Shown here in pieces: positions 7,921-16,885 of a DNA stretch of 64,000 nt. The stretch is from NCBI GenBank assembly GCA_963711375.1, contig CAVQDV010000005.1:1736001-1800000 (forward strand), written 5' to 3'. The stretch comes from CAVQDV01 sp963711375. GTDB lineage: Bacteria; Pseudomonadota; Gammaproteobacteria; Coxiellales; Coxiellaceae. A model generated the notes under the pieces. The model saw nothing but the letters and a program-made list of their open reading frames with translations, had not been told where the DNA came from and ran no database searches. The translations under genes and the position numbers were made by a program. Numbering within the stretch: the first letter of the stretch is position 1; every line of letters begins with the position of its first letter.

Positions 7921-10779
7921 CTAGTTTCTTTCGGTTGTGTAAAGGATATCGCCCCCATAAACGGCGCCGTTGCTAAAATCACTTGTTTCTAATTGTATGG
8001 CCCAATTCCGCCGAAATAAATAGCGTAGGGTAATTAAATTTTCTTGAGTGAGCCCGGGGCCATAGATGCCACGGGTATAGCGAAGATACAAATCCTTCGA
8101 TAAATAGCGGCCAATGACAAAATTGGTTTGATTTCCCAGTGGATTGCCAATGGCATCGAGGGTAGTGTCACTTTCAAAACCCAACTCGTTAAAGCCTAAG
8201 CCAGATTGAATTTTTGAGATTAAATTGTCGGTGTTTCCAACGCCAGAAGCCCCTAATTTTACGGCGTCTAAAATATTGGAAGTATAAGAAAAGCTACCTC
8301 TCGCATTGGTGTTGGTTGGTGCACCAAATAATGAATTATTCGTGCTGGTTGCCCCTGTTAATATATAAGAAAGAATATCGGACTGAGATAAATTGCCCAT
8401 CGAGGAAAATAAATTAATATCGGGGTTGCTTACAGGGCCATGAATATTCATTCCTACTACTATTTTTTCGCTAGCAAAAGACTGAATTTGTGTGCCTGAG
8501 CTTGCATTCACTTTTCGTGTGGCTTCAATGCTTAGCACAGGATTGTTGATCGGAGAATTTGTAAATTGCATAAATGAACCATGTGAAATTTTCAATTGAT
8601 GTCCATAGGCGCGATAAAAGCCGTGGCGAATACCGATTTTTCCATTGGCCAATAAGGTTTGATCAGGGGTTTGGAGAATATGCAAGGAACCATCCAGAAA
8701 TCCGTGAATTCCAAAACTATCAACGATTAAATGTTCGCCGGCAATAATATTGAGATTCGTATTAATTTGCCAGCTGGATTGGCCAACGACGGTGGGAGTT
8801 CCAACAAAAATGACTTCATTTGTAGGCAATTGCGTTACATTGCGAAAATCGTGGGGGCGGATTAATCCGTTTGGAATAATAATATCACCGCTTAAATCGA
8901 GCCTGGTTCCCACAATGGTCGCGGTGACATTTGGCGATCCGTAAATCGTATATTCTGGCGTATTTATTAGCAAAATATCATTTCCGGTGACTTTTAAATG
9001 GGTGGGAATATCAGGCTGTGAAAAATCGGTGTCCCCAACTATCGTAACGGGTTGTTTTCCAGAAATGGCATGTGCGGTGTAATGAACATCATGGCCTATG
9101 GCCAAAGAGGTAATGCTGGCATTTGTGAGAGTAAGATCCCATACCGGTATAATGACTTTTCCCTGCGAAAAATCGAGGTCCCCCGTGATAAGCGGATTTT
9201 CAAGAGTCCCATTTAAATGTAAAGTCCCTGCAATTTTCCCGCCTGGAACCGAGATATCGGGGACTAAATCCGTAATAAATGTGAGATTGGAGAGAGTCGC
9301 GCTTAAGCTGGCATTAATTTTATCGTTGGCTTTTGGAAGTCCGCTGACATAATCGGGCAGGGTTATTTTTAATTGAATGCTGTCCTGTGCAGGTAAGTGA
9401 AATTGACCCCAATCCCATCTCTGTAATTTTGAGACCCACGTTTTTCCGTTTAAACTGCCACTCAATATTAATTTAGTGGTGGATGTGTCAAAATCGGCAA
9501 ATAATGTAACTTGATGTTGGCTGAGAGTGCCTGCAAAATTTAGGGACAATTGATGTGCGCTAAAGTTACCGGAAACAAATTGATCGGCAGAAAGGCTAAT
9601 ATTTGCTGGGGCATTTTTAACAAGATTCATTTTCCATGTAAGATAAAGTTGCTTAGCCGAGTAATTTTTGTAATTAAAATCCTTTATTTTTAAGCTTCCA
9701 GTGGTAAGCGGATTTTCGAAGGGGCCCGTTAAGGTACCTTGGGTTTGATATTTGGCAGAAGCGAGAGAGAGTTCCCAACTGGCTAGCCACATATTTTTAT
9801 GTTGGACATTAAGGTTAATCGTAGAATTCTTGGTTTTAATGTTAGCACGCACATTAAATGCAGGATTTTTTTGTGCTAAAAGACCTTCAGACTGAATACT
9901 AGCTTGAAAATTTTGGGACCATTTAGGGTAGAGGGAAGAAAAATTAACGTTTTTTGCGGTAAAATTCGTATCCCAGGCCAAATCTTGTTTCCAATCCAGA
10001 TGAAAATTGCCTTGGAGTAAGCCGTTTAGGGCGAGAGTTCTGGTGGTCGATAAGGTGATTTCATGAATATTTCCATCGCCATTAATTTTAAAATCAACGT
10101 GTTTTCCACTGGCAGAAAAATTAAATTGATAATGCGCGGAATTTCCGTTAATCGTGGCATGAAGGGTTGTGGCAAAGGGAAAGCTTGCTATAGTATCGAT
10201 CGACAAATTAGTCTTCTTGTCCGAGAGATTCCCTCTTAAGCTCAATTGTGTCAGTTCGAGAAGGCATTTGTTTGCAGGAGAATAATAAATAATAGGCCCT
10301 AAATGAGCATTTTCAATGTGCACACCCCAAGACAATTTAAAATTTTGCAGAAATTCTTTGTAATGCTGTGCCAGTGCGTTCGCTTTTTCGGTATAGGCCT
10401 CAAATGGATTTTTCTGGTAAAATAGGCTTAAGTTTAAAGGGATCGGTTTAGTGATTTTGTTTTCATGATTGATAATAATGATTTGATTAGCGCGCACTTC
10501 GCTTAGCGAGAGATTTTTGGTGAGCAGAGCCCATACATTCCAATTTAAGGTAAGGGATTTTATTTTTATTTCCTGATTCAGAGAGCGATAATCGATATCG
10601 GTAAGTTGGATGGGACCCGTGATTAAACCCGAGGCGGTTTTATAGGTAAATACTCCTGGGATAAAAGCTTTCGCGAGAAATAAACTTAATTTCAACCCAC
10701 TGGAACTCAGTAAAAAAATGATGAAAATAATGAGCAGGGATAAAAGGACAAGGCTGCTTCGCCAGAGAATTTTTATCAT
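7921..10779 (-). CDS. tamB: Translocation and assembly module TamB (AsmA-like bridge protein)
   Basis: 952 residues: one N-terminal membrane anchor (ILWRSSLVLLSLLIIFIIFLL), a long beta-rich body, and the conserved TamB C-terminal domain (VNASSGTQIQSFASEKIVVGMNIHGPV, SQSDILSYILTGATS, YLSKDLYLRYTRGIYG). TamB spans the periplasm with TamA and supports outer-membrane protein assembly and phospholipid transport. Shorter than E. coli TamB (1259 aa), with the missing length in the repeat body. The start overlaps the tamA stop by four bases (ATGA), so translation is coupled. Confidence 0.92.
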   Translation of the reverse strand: MIKILWRSSLVLLSLLIIFIIFLLSSSGLKLSLFLAKAFIPGVFTYKTASGLITGPIQLTDIDYRSLNQEIKIKSLTLNWNVWALLTKNLSLSEVRANQIIIINHENKITKPIPLNLSLFYQKNPFEAYTEKANALAQHYKEFLQNFKLSWGVHIENAHLGPIIYYSPANKCLLELTQLSLRGNLSDKKTNLSIDTIASFPFATTLHATINGNSAHYQFNFSASGKHVDFKINGDGNIHEITLSTTRTLALNGLLQGNFHLDWKQDLAWDTNFTAKNVNFSSLYPKWSQNFQASIQSEGLLAQKNPAFNVRANIKTKNSTINLNVQHKNMWLASWELSLASAKYQTQGTLTGPFENPLTTGSLKIKDFNYKNYSAKQLYLTWKMNLVKNAPANISLSADQFVSGNFSAHQLSLNFAGTLSQHQVTLFADFDTSTTKLILSGSLNGKTWVSKLQRWDWGQFHLPAQDSIQLKITLPDYVSGLPKANDKINASLSATLSNLTFITDLVPDISVPGGKIAGTLHLNGTLENPLITGDLDFSQGKVIIPVWDLTLTNASITSLAIGHDVHYTAHAISGKQPVTIVGDTDFSQPDIPTHLKVTGNDILLINTPEYTIYGSPNVTATIVGTRLDLSGDIIIPNGLIRPHDFRNVTQLPTNEVIFVGTPTVVGQSSWQINTNLNIIAGEHLIVDSFGIHGFLDGSLHILQTPDQTLLANGKIGIRHGFYRAYGHQLKISHGSFMQFTNSPINNPVLSIEATRKVNASSGTQIQSFASEKIVVGMNIHGPVSNPDINLFSSMGNLSQSDILSYILTGATSTNNSLFGAPTNTNARGSFSYTSNILDAVKLGASGVGNTDNLISKIQSGLGFNELGFESDTTLDAIGNPLGNQTNFVIGRYLSKDLYLRYTRGIYGPGLTQENLITLRYLFRRNWAIQLETSDFSNGAVYGGDILYTTERN

Positions 10780-12500
10780 AAATCTTGCCCCATGCTAAAA
10801 TCAAAATAAATCGTTTTTTGGTTGACATTGGTGGATCTCGCGAGGCTGGCTTCTATAGTGCCAACGGGAGATACATAAATAACCGCAGGACCTACCCCAG
10901 TATACCAGGTGTTTTGAAATAAGGTGCCGCTATCAACGAAGAGCCCCAAATATAATTGCCCTTTAATACGTCTTTGAATTTCAACGCTGCCCACAAATAA
11001 ATTTCTGCCTGGGCCAATGCTATCAAAAGAAAAGCCTCGGATGCTGTCGACTCCACCAGCCAATAATTGCAAAGAAAGCGGCAACTGCGTCAAATTATTA
11101 ATATCAGTATGGCCAGCCTCTGCACGCAGTAAAAGCCGAGTATTTTCTGTCGGGGTAATTAAGGCTCGCAGACGCACTCGCGCTTGGAAAAATTTTACGC
11201 CGGTAATGTTCCAGGGTGAGGAAGAAATAATGCTATAGGCACTAAAGCCTCTTGTTGGTTGAAAGGTTTTATCTCGCCTTACAAATTGCCAAATAATACT
11301 GGGATATAAAACGTCCGAATTTATGTAGGGTAAATTAAAAGCTGGCAAGGTATATCGTTCATTTAAATAGGTGAGGGCGATGGTTTGTTGTATTTCGCCT
11401 AAGTAAGTTGCATACCCCGCCGACAACTTTTCATTAGTGCTGACAATATTGCCAGTGGAATTTTGAATGTAGATATGGCCAATGCCACTGCTTAAAATAT
11501 ATTGACTGAGGGCTGGGTTTTTACCGGGAATATAATAATTTGTCGTTATAACATGATTTCCGCTGGTGGAAAGCTGGCCTAAAAAATTCATGTGATGGCC
11601 ATATCGGTTGATGCGACGCAAATTGAGTCCGAAAGTGCCTCGTAAACCAGTGTCTGTTCCATATCCTAGCCCATAGGTGACTTGCTCAATTTTTTGTGGA
11701 ATCAAGTGAACATCGATAGGCACGATGTCACCCTCTTTTTTATCGAGGTCGGGTGTCACCAGCGTTTGTGTAAAGTAATTGCTGGTTACAAAATATTGTT
11801 GGGTTTTTTGAAGTTTGGTGTAATTGTAATATTCATCCTGATGGTAACTTAGAAATCTTTGCAAAAAACTTTGAGCAAATGGGGAAGAATTAAAGTGAGT
11901 TTCGCCGAAGCGAAATCGATTTCCAGTGCTAAAATGAATGATGACTTTGGCCTGGTAGCTTTTTAAATTAATAATCACGCGGCTCGTTGTGATTTTCGAA
12001 TTAAAATATCCACGAGTGGACGCAATTTTGAAGAGTTCACTTTTACCAGCATTATAAAAATCAATATTCAGAGCATCATTTACTTGCACGGGGAAATTCT
12101 GCGCTAATTTTATAAATTCGGGATCATTTTTACCTTCTCCAGAAATTTGAAAATCAACCGAAGTCACGAACATTTGTGGGCCAGTCTCAACAGTAAAATT
12201 CGTTTGCCAGACTTGGTTTTTATCTTGAATCGTGGAGGTTACATAGGGTTTAAAATACCCATAGGGTTGCAAGGCCTTTTGGATGGCCTCTGGAGCTAAT
12301 TCATAAAAGCGATTGATTTCTGCGGGGGTGAGAGGGTAGACAAGGAGACCCTGTTGATTTTTGAGCATATCAATCACGTTGGCATAGGCTTGGCCCTGCA
12401 CTCCGGTAACCTTAAATTGAATTTGATTCTCTTTGGCCCAACTCGAACAGGTTATTACACACAATAATATGCCAAGCAGTAGGTTCATTTGCTTTTTCAT
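10776..12500 (-). CDS. tamA: Outer-membrane translocation and assembly module TamA (Omp85 family)
   Basis: Omp85-type barrel partner of TamB. The N-terminus MKKQMNLLLGILLCVITCSSWA is a signal peptide. Residues 25-250 carry three POTRA-like units (IQFKVTGVQGQAYANVIDML; MFVTSVDFQISGEG; FRFGETHFNSSPFAQSFL). The rest is a 16-strand-type barrel including LLAGGVDSIRGFSFDSIGPG, the conserved loop-6 (V/I)RG(F/Y) element, and ends at FDFSMGQDL. Start 12500 is chosen over 12509 because the predicted -10 box overlaps 12509. No ribosome site precedes either start. Heads the tamA-tamB-ankyrin operon. Confidence 0.9.
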   Translation of the reverse strand: MKKQMNLLLGILLCVITCSSWAKENQIQFKVTGVQGQAYANVIDMLKNQQGLLVYPLTPAEINRFYELAPEAIQKALQPYGYFKPYVTSTIQDKNQVWQTNFTVETGPQMFVTSVDFQISGEGKNDPEFIKLAQNFPVQVNDALNIDFYNAGKSELFKIASTRGYFNSKITTSRVIINLKSYQAKVIIHFSTGNRFRFGETHFNSSPFAQSFLQRFLSYHQDEYYNYTKLQKTQQYFVTSNYFTQTLVTPDLDKKEGDIVPIDVHLIPQKIEQVTYGLGYGTDTGLRGTFGLNLRRINRYGHHMNFLGQLSTSGNHVITTNYYIPGKNPALSQYILSSGIGHIYIQNSTGNIVSTNEKLSAGYATYLGEIQQTIALTYLNERYTLPAFNLPYINSDVLYPSIIWQFVRRDKTFQPTRGFSAYSIISSSPWNITGVKFFQARVRLRALITPTENTRLLLRAEAGHTDINNLTQLPLSLQLLAGGVDSIRGFSFDSIGPGRNLFVGSVEIQRRIKGQLYLGLFVDSGTLFQNTWYTGVGPAVIYVSPVGTIEASLARSTNVNQKTIYFDFSMGQDL

Positions 12501-12507
12501 GCGCAGC

Positions 12508-12535
12508 ATTATAAAGGAGTGAGAAGAGGGGGCAA
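12508..12535 (-). promoter_or_regulatory. tamA promoter implying a leaderless transcript
   Basis: On the minus strand TTGCCC (12530-12535) and TATAAT (12508-12513) are separated by 16 bases. The transcription start would fall near 12501, one base before ATG 12500. Together with the absence of a Shine-Dalgarno this suggests leaderless tamA mRNA. Prediction only. Confidence 0.4.
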
Positions 12536-12707
12536 AGTCTTTTCGCAGTAAATGCTGTTTATATGATAGATTGCCTGTTGCAGATCAGTCGGCCGAGGAG
12601 GCATCGGGGAGATGACACTAGCATGACGAACCTCAAAATGAGAACTGCAGAGGATGCTGTTGCTTCGTGTTATTTTTGGGTATATTTGAGGGAATGGAGG
12701 TTTATTT

Positions 12708-13190
12708 ATGAGTACGGAATTTGTGTTTGCTTTATTTTTAGTGCCCCCCTTTTTGCTTGCGTTTTTTCACGCGCGAGTGAACAAGAAGGTCCCAGGCATT
12801 TTGATTTACTATCGGTATTTTATGAGTTTTAATATGATTTTTGCGGCGCTTTTTGTGGCAGTGCGGATGTTATTGGATGCGCCATCAGAAGCTCAGCTGG
12901 TGGGCTGGGATTTTAGCCCCATGTTTTACCTCTATGGCATTGCCTTACTTAGCATGGCCTTGATGGGTGCACTTACCGTTTTTTCTCGACATAGTATTTT
13001 GATGGCACCAGCCATTTTATGGACGATTTTTTTGACCCTCTCAATTCTCACAAATTTGGTTGAGCTTGTTCAGCATTCTATTACGGCGAATAATCTTGTG
13101 GTAGTGAATATGCTCTATGATGTCGTCACGATAGTGATTATGCTGTGTTTTTTGTGGCTTTTACGTCAGAAGGATTGGGCACGAACCTAA
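12708..13190 (+). CDS. Small integral membrane protein, unknown function
   Basis: 160 residues with four predicted TM segments: EFVFALFLVPPFLLAFF, MSFNMIFAALFVAVRMLL, MFYLYGIALLSMALMGAL and the pair around PAILWTIFLTLSILTNLV / VVTIVIMLCFLWLL. A strong ribosome site (GGAGG, eight bases before ATG) supports the start. No family recognised. It is divergent from tamA and followed by gltX 64 bases downstream. The 170 bases upstream show no gene I can support. Confidence 0.7.
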   Translation: MSTEFVFALFLVPPFLLAFFHARVNKKVPGILIYYRYFMSFNMIFAALFVAVRMLLDAPSEAQLVGWDFSPMFYLYGIALLSMALMGALTVFSRHSILMAPAILWTIFLTLSILTNLVELVQHSITANNLVVVNMLYDVVTIVIMLCFLWLLRQKDWART

Positions 13191-13254
13191 TTTGTGCTAC
13201 ATTGAGGCACTTTACTGAGGGGTTATTAAAAATTACTTTTAATTGAGAACAACT

Positions 13255-14652
13255 ATGTCAAATTCAAATTTCCGTACGCGTTTCGCCCCGAGCCCCACCG
13301 GCTATCTGCATATCGGTGGTGCACGCACAGCCCTTTTTTGCTGGCTTTTTGCGCGCAAGCACAAGAGCACCTTTATTTTGCGGATAGAAGATACCGATCG
13401 CGAACGCTCTACACCCGAATCCATTCAAGCGATTTTAGATGGCATGGAGTGGCTCGGCCTAGATTATGACGAAGGCCCTTTTTATCAAACGGAGCGCATG
13501 GAAAATTATCAGGCAGCGATACAGCAACTGCTCGAGGAGGGCAAAGCCTATCACTGCTATTGTTCAAAAGAACGCCTGGAAAAACTTCGTGAAACACAAA
13601 TGGCGAACAAGGAAAAGCCACGTTACGACGGACATTGCCGTCATCTTACGCATCCTAAAAAAAATGAACCCGCCGTAGTACGTTTTAAAAATCCCGAAAC
13701 GGGAGCCGTGACTTTTGACGATTTAATTCGAGGGGAAATTACAGTACAAAATACTGAGCTCGACGATTTAATTATTGCTCGCACGGATGGTACACCGACG
13801 TATAATTTTACTGTGGTCATCGATGATATCGACATGAAAATTACGCATGTTATTCGCGGTGATGATCATATTAATAATACCCCAAGGCAAATTAATTTAT
13901 TTTTAGCTTTAGGCGCTAAAACCCCATTTTTTGCGCATGTCCCGATGATATTAGGCCCCGATGGTAAGCGCTTGTCAAAACGTCATGGCGCCGTGAGTGT
14001 GCTGCAATATTTGGAAGACGGATATTTGCCTCAGGCTTTATTAAATTATTTAGTGCGCTTGGGGTGGTCTCATGGTGACCAGGAAATTTTCTCGATGGAA
14101 GAATTAATTGAGGCTTTTTCGGTGGAATCCATCAACAGTGCACCTGCTGCGGTAAATCCCGAAAAATTAGATTGGTTGAATCAGCATTATTTAAAAACGA
14201 TGGATCCCAGTCAAATGGTTCAGCCTTTTGCCTATCAGTTAAAAAAATTAAATTTGAACCTTCAAGAGGGTCCTGAATTAGAGGGACTTATTCTTGCTCA
14301 AGCAGAACGTTGCAAGACTTTAAAAGAAATGGCCGAAAAAAGCCGATATTTTTACGAGTCAAAAGTGGAGTATGATCCTGCTGCGGAAAAACACTTGAGT
14401 GCCGATATTCGCCCAGGTCTTGTCATTATCCGCGATAAAATTTCGCAGCTGGAAAATTGGAATAAAGAAGCGATTCATGAAATTATTGTCGAAGTGGCTT
14501 CCTCTCTGGATGTAAAGCTTGGAAAATTGGCTCAGCCGATTCGAGTGGCCATGACAGGCGGAACCATATCGCCCTCTATTGATGTAACCTTATTTTTACT
14601 GGGAAAAAATAGGGTATTGCAGCGTTTGGATAATGCTTTAGAATTAATGTAG
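13255..14652 (+). CDS. gltX: Glutamyl-tRNA synthetase
   Basis: Class I aminoacyl-tRNA synthetase charging tRNA-Glu, a copy of which lies at 50824. The N-terminus RTRFAPSPTGYLHIGGARTALF carries the HIGH-type motif, and KRLSKRHGA near residue 237 is the KMSKS-type motif. The C-terminal anticodon-binding helical domain ends RLDNALEL, normal for the roughly 465-residue bacterial enzyme. ATG 13255 (MSNSNFRTRF) is preferred over the upstream in-frame TTG at 13243; the ribosome site is weak. Followed 16 bases later by pcm. Confidence 0.96.
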   Translation: MSNSNFRTRFAPSPTGYLHIGGARTALFCWLFARKHKSTFILRIEDTDRERSTPESIQAILDGMEWLGLDYDEGPFYQTERMENYQAAIQQLLEEGKAYHCYCSKERLEKLRETQMANKEKPRYDGHCRHLTHPKKNEPAVVRFKNPETGAVTFDDLIRGEITVQNTELDDLIIARTDGTPTYNFTVVIDDIDMKITHVIRGDDHINNTPRQINLFLALGAKTPFFAHVPMILGPDGKRLSKRHGAVSVLQYLEDGYLPQALLNYLVRLGWSHGDQEIFSMEELIEAFSVESINSAPAAVNPEKLDWLNQHYLKTMDPSQMVQPFAYQLKKLNLNLQEGPELEGLILAQAERCKTLKEMAEKSRYFYESKVEYDPAAEKHLSADIRPGLVIIRDKISQLENWNKEAIHEIIVEVASSLDVKLGKLAQPIRVAMTGGTISPSIDVTLFLLGKNRVLQRLDNALELM

Positions 14653-14668
14653 ATAACAGGAGAGGTTA

Positions 14669-15307
14669 ATGGAAAAGCGAGCTCGGCAATTATCAGTTCA
14701 GCTAAAAAATGAGGGGATTCAGAATCCTTTAGTATTAGAAGCTATTGCGCAAGTGCCGCGACACATTTTTGTGCCGGAAAATCTGCAGGAACAAGCCTAT
14801 GAGGATAACGCCTTGCCAATTGGCGAAGGTCAAACGATTTCGCAGCCATTTGTTGTAGCCCGAATGTCGGAGTATGTGATGGGCGAGCATCGGCGCCTGG
14901 ACAAAGTGCTGGAAATTGGCACGGGTTCTGGCTATCAGGCGGCGATATTGGCAAATCTTGCCGATCAAGTCTATACCATCGAAAGAATCGAGTCTCTTCA
15001 CAAAAAAGCCAAGCAGCGTTTAATGAGTATTGGTTATTTAAATATTCAATCCCGACATGCCGATGGCTCTAGTGGTTGGCCAGAGCATTTGCCTTATGAA
15101 GCTATTATAGTTACAGCAGCCGCAGCAGAAATTCCCGAAGCCTTAAAAAATCAATTGGCCGATGGCGGACGTTTGATTATTCCAGTGAGCGACGATAAAA
15201 CGGGATATCAGCAATTAATTCTCGTAAAACGCCGTGGAAATACATTTGATTATGAACGCTTAGACGCCGTCGTTTTTGTGCCTCTTTTAAAAGGTAAAGC
15301 GTCCTAA
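14669..15307 (+). CDS. pcm: Protein-L-isoaspartate O-methyltransferase
   Basis: Methylates isoaspartyl residues with SAM to start repair of aged proteins. The 212 residues show the family blocks: VPRHIFVPENLQEQAYEDNALPIGEGQTISQP (substrate and active-site Ser region), VLEIGTGSGYQAAILA (SAM motif I, about residue 79), and AIIVTAAAAEIPEALKNQL (motif II). Length matches E. coli Pcm (208). AGGAG precedes the ATG. Probably cotranscribed with gltX. Confidence 0.95.
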   Translation: MEKRARQLSVQLKNEGIQNPLVLEAIAQVPRHIFVPENLQEQAYEDNALPIGEGQTISQPFVVARMSEYVMGEHRRLDKVLEIGTGSGYQAAILANLADQVYTIERIESLHKKAKQRLMSIGYLNIQSRHADGSSGWPEHLPYEAIIVTAAAAEIPEALKNQLADGGRLIIPVSDDKTGYQQLILVKRRGNTFDYERLDAVVFVPLLKGKAS

Positions 15308-15343
15308 GGTATTGAAGCAAATGTCCACTTTGTCTGTCTTTTA

Positions 15344-16696
15344 TCACATGATTTTTGTTCGGCGAGGATCAGTTAAAAACGAAGCTCGCTCAGCCAAATA
15401 AAGCGGCAGATGATAGACATTATTTTGGTGGCCTATATTTAGGTTATTAGCAGAAAAAAGTAGAATTTTTGCTGGATGATATTTTTCAATATATTTTTGA
15501 AGGCTTTTAGCACGAGTTATGTTTCCTGATTTTACTTCGAGTGGAATTATCTGCCCCTCTTGATGTATTAAAAATTCAATTTCACTACGGTCATTTTGCC
15601 AGCTCACAAGCTCATTTGAGCCGCTAGCGATTAATTGTTGTGCCACAAAATTCTCAGCGAAATAGCCATTATAAGTGCCATAATCATAATCGAGAATGGT
15701 TTTGGGATCTAAATCACTCATCGCGCCCAATATACCCACATCAAACATAAATAATTTAAAAATATTTTCTTTTGTGTAGGCTAATAGAGGTAGCTCGGCT
15801 GTTTCAACTATGGAAACTTTTAAAATTAATTCAGCTGACTTAAGCCAGTCAATCACATTGATTAATTGACCATATCGATTAACGTTGGGAATAATCCCTT
15901 TAAATTTGAATCTCTGGGTGCTTCGATCTTCTGCACTTGATAATTGAGCTGGGATTGCGCGCCAGGTTCGATCAATATGCATGGCGTTTATTTTCCCAGC
16001 GTGTTTCGCAATATCAGCGTAATAGGCATTAATTAATTCTTTTTGTTTAATTCGCACAGCTTGTGTTGCTTCATAGAGTGAATGTTGTTGTTCGCTAAAA
16101 ACGGATATCACTTCGGGTAAACCACCCGTAATAAAATATTCCTTTAAGCGCTGCCATAATTTTTTATGGGCAAGATCAGAGGGTGCCAAATTGGTGTGAA
16201 TATTATTGAAATAATCCAAAAGCATTTCATCTTTTATTCCTGCTAAAAATTCGCTGAATTTAAGCGGATGCAAATTTAACATATCCACTTTACCAACGGG
16301 ATATGAGCTTTCGTTTAAGTGAAGGCCAAGTAAAGAACCGGCACTGCAAAGCGCAAGCTCGGGTAAATCTTCACAAAAATATTTCATGCTTGTGAGTGCT
16401 TTCGGGCAAGCTTGAATTTCGTCGAAAATCACAAGATCCGTTTTAATATCGATTCGTGTCTCGAGTAAAAACTGCAACTCATCAATGAGGTGTTTTGGTT
16501 CTAGGTCATCTTCAAAAAGTGCTCTTGCCCTAGCTTGTTTCTCAAAATTGATCAGGTGATAGCGAGAAAAGGCCTCTCGGCCAAACTGCTCTAACAGATA
16601 GGTTTTTCCAGTTTGGCGAACTCCCTTTAAAATGAGAGGTTTTCGGCGTGGATTGGTCTTCCAGGCGTGTAATTGTGTCATTAGATCACGTTTCAT
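15344..16696 (-). CDS. AAA ATPase of the DUF4143 family
   Basis: About 450 residues. Walker A GVRQTGKTYLL near residue 25, Walker B LVIFDEIQACP near 95, and an AGSLLG sensor-like element. The C-terminal DUF4143 domain contains a restriction-endonuclease-like E-x-K core (RSEIEFLIHQEG...IPLEVKSGN). These proteins are common, mobile and poorly understood; some associate with defence or TA loci. It starts at ATG 16696; a TTG two codons upstream is less likely. Two inverted repeats lie just upstream (16719-16773). Two relatives are in this window: an intact one at 40852 and a relic at 19149. Confidence 0.85.
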   Translation of the reverse strand: MKRDLMTQLHAWKTNPRRKPLILKGVRQTGKTYLLEQFGREAFSRYHLINFEKQARARALFEDDLEPKHLIDELQFLLETRIDIKTDLVIFDEIQACPKALTSMKYFCEDLPELALCSAGSLLGLHLNESSYPVGKVDMLNLHPLKFSEFLAGIKDEMLLDYFNNIHTNLAPSDLAHKKLWQRLKEYFITGGLPEVISVFSEQQHSLYEATQAVRIKQKELINAYYADIAKHAGKINAMHIDRTWRAIPAQLSSAEDRSTQRFKFKGIIPNVNRYGQLINVIDWLKSAELILKVSIVETAELPLLAYTKENIFKLFMFDVGILGAMSDLDPKTILDYDYGTYNGYFAENFVAQQLIASGSNELVSWQNDRSEIEFLIHQEGQIIPLEVKSGNITRAKSLQKYIEKYHPAKILLFSANNLNIGHQNNVYHLPLYLAERASFLTDPRRTKIM

Positions 16697-16718
16697 ATTC
16701 AAATAATGACTAATTTCT

Positions 16719-16773
16719 ACACTTTTTGCAAGTAAAAAGTGTTTAATTTATACATTTATTGAAATAAAATGTA
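16719..16773 (-). promoter_or_regulatory. Two inverted repeats upstream of the DUF4143 ATPase
   Basis: The first is a perfect 9-bp-arm palindrome, ACACTTTTT-N6-AAAAAGTGT (16719-16742), starting 23 bases before the gene. The second is TACATTT-N9-AAATGTA (16751-16773). Both sit where a promoter and operator should be. No regulator gene is adjacent, so self-regulation by the ATPase is one possibility. Confidence 0.4.
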
Positions 16774-16781
16774 AGAAATAC

Positions 16782-16880
16782 CAGCAATTCCCGCTAAAGT
16801 GGGAATTGCTGCAAATTGCTGAGGCTCCCCCTAGCCGCCAGCGGAGGGTCTCCCACCGCGCCAGCGTTAATACCAGGAAG
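16782..16880. repeat. Dispersed palindromic repeat, copy 2
   Basis: A near-perfect hairpin, CAGCAATTCCC-N8-GGGAATTGCTG (16782-16811), is followed by a GC-rich stretch and then TTAATACCAGGAAG (16867-16880), shared exactly with copy 1 at 4840-4853. It fills the gap between the convergent pirin end and the DUF4143 promoter. Confidence 0.6.
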
Positions 16881-16885
16881 CTGTT

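Noticed and set aside
12563..12832. 89-codon open frame overlapping the 4-TM gene
   Set aside because: No ribosome site, unlikely composition, and it overlaps the better supported gene at 12708 in another frame.
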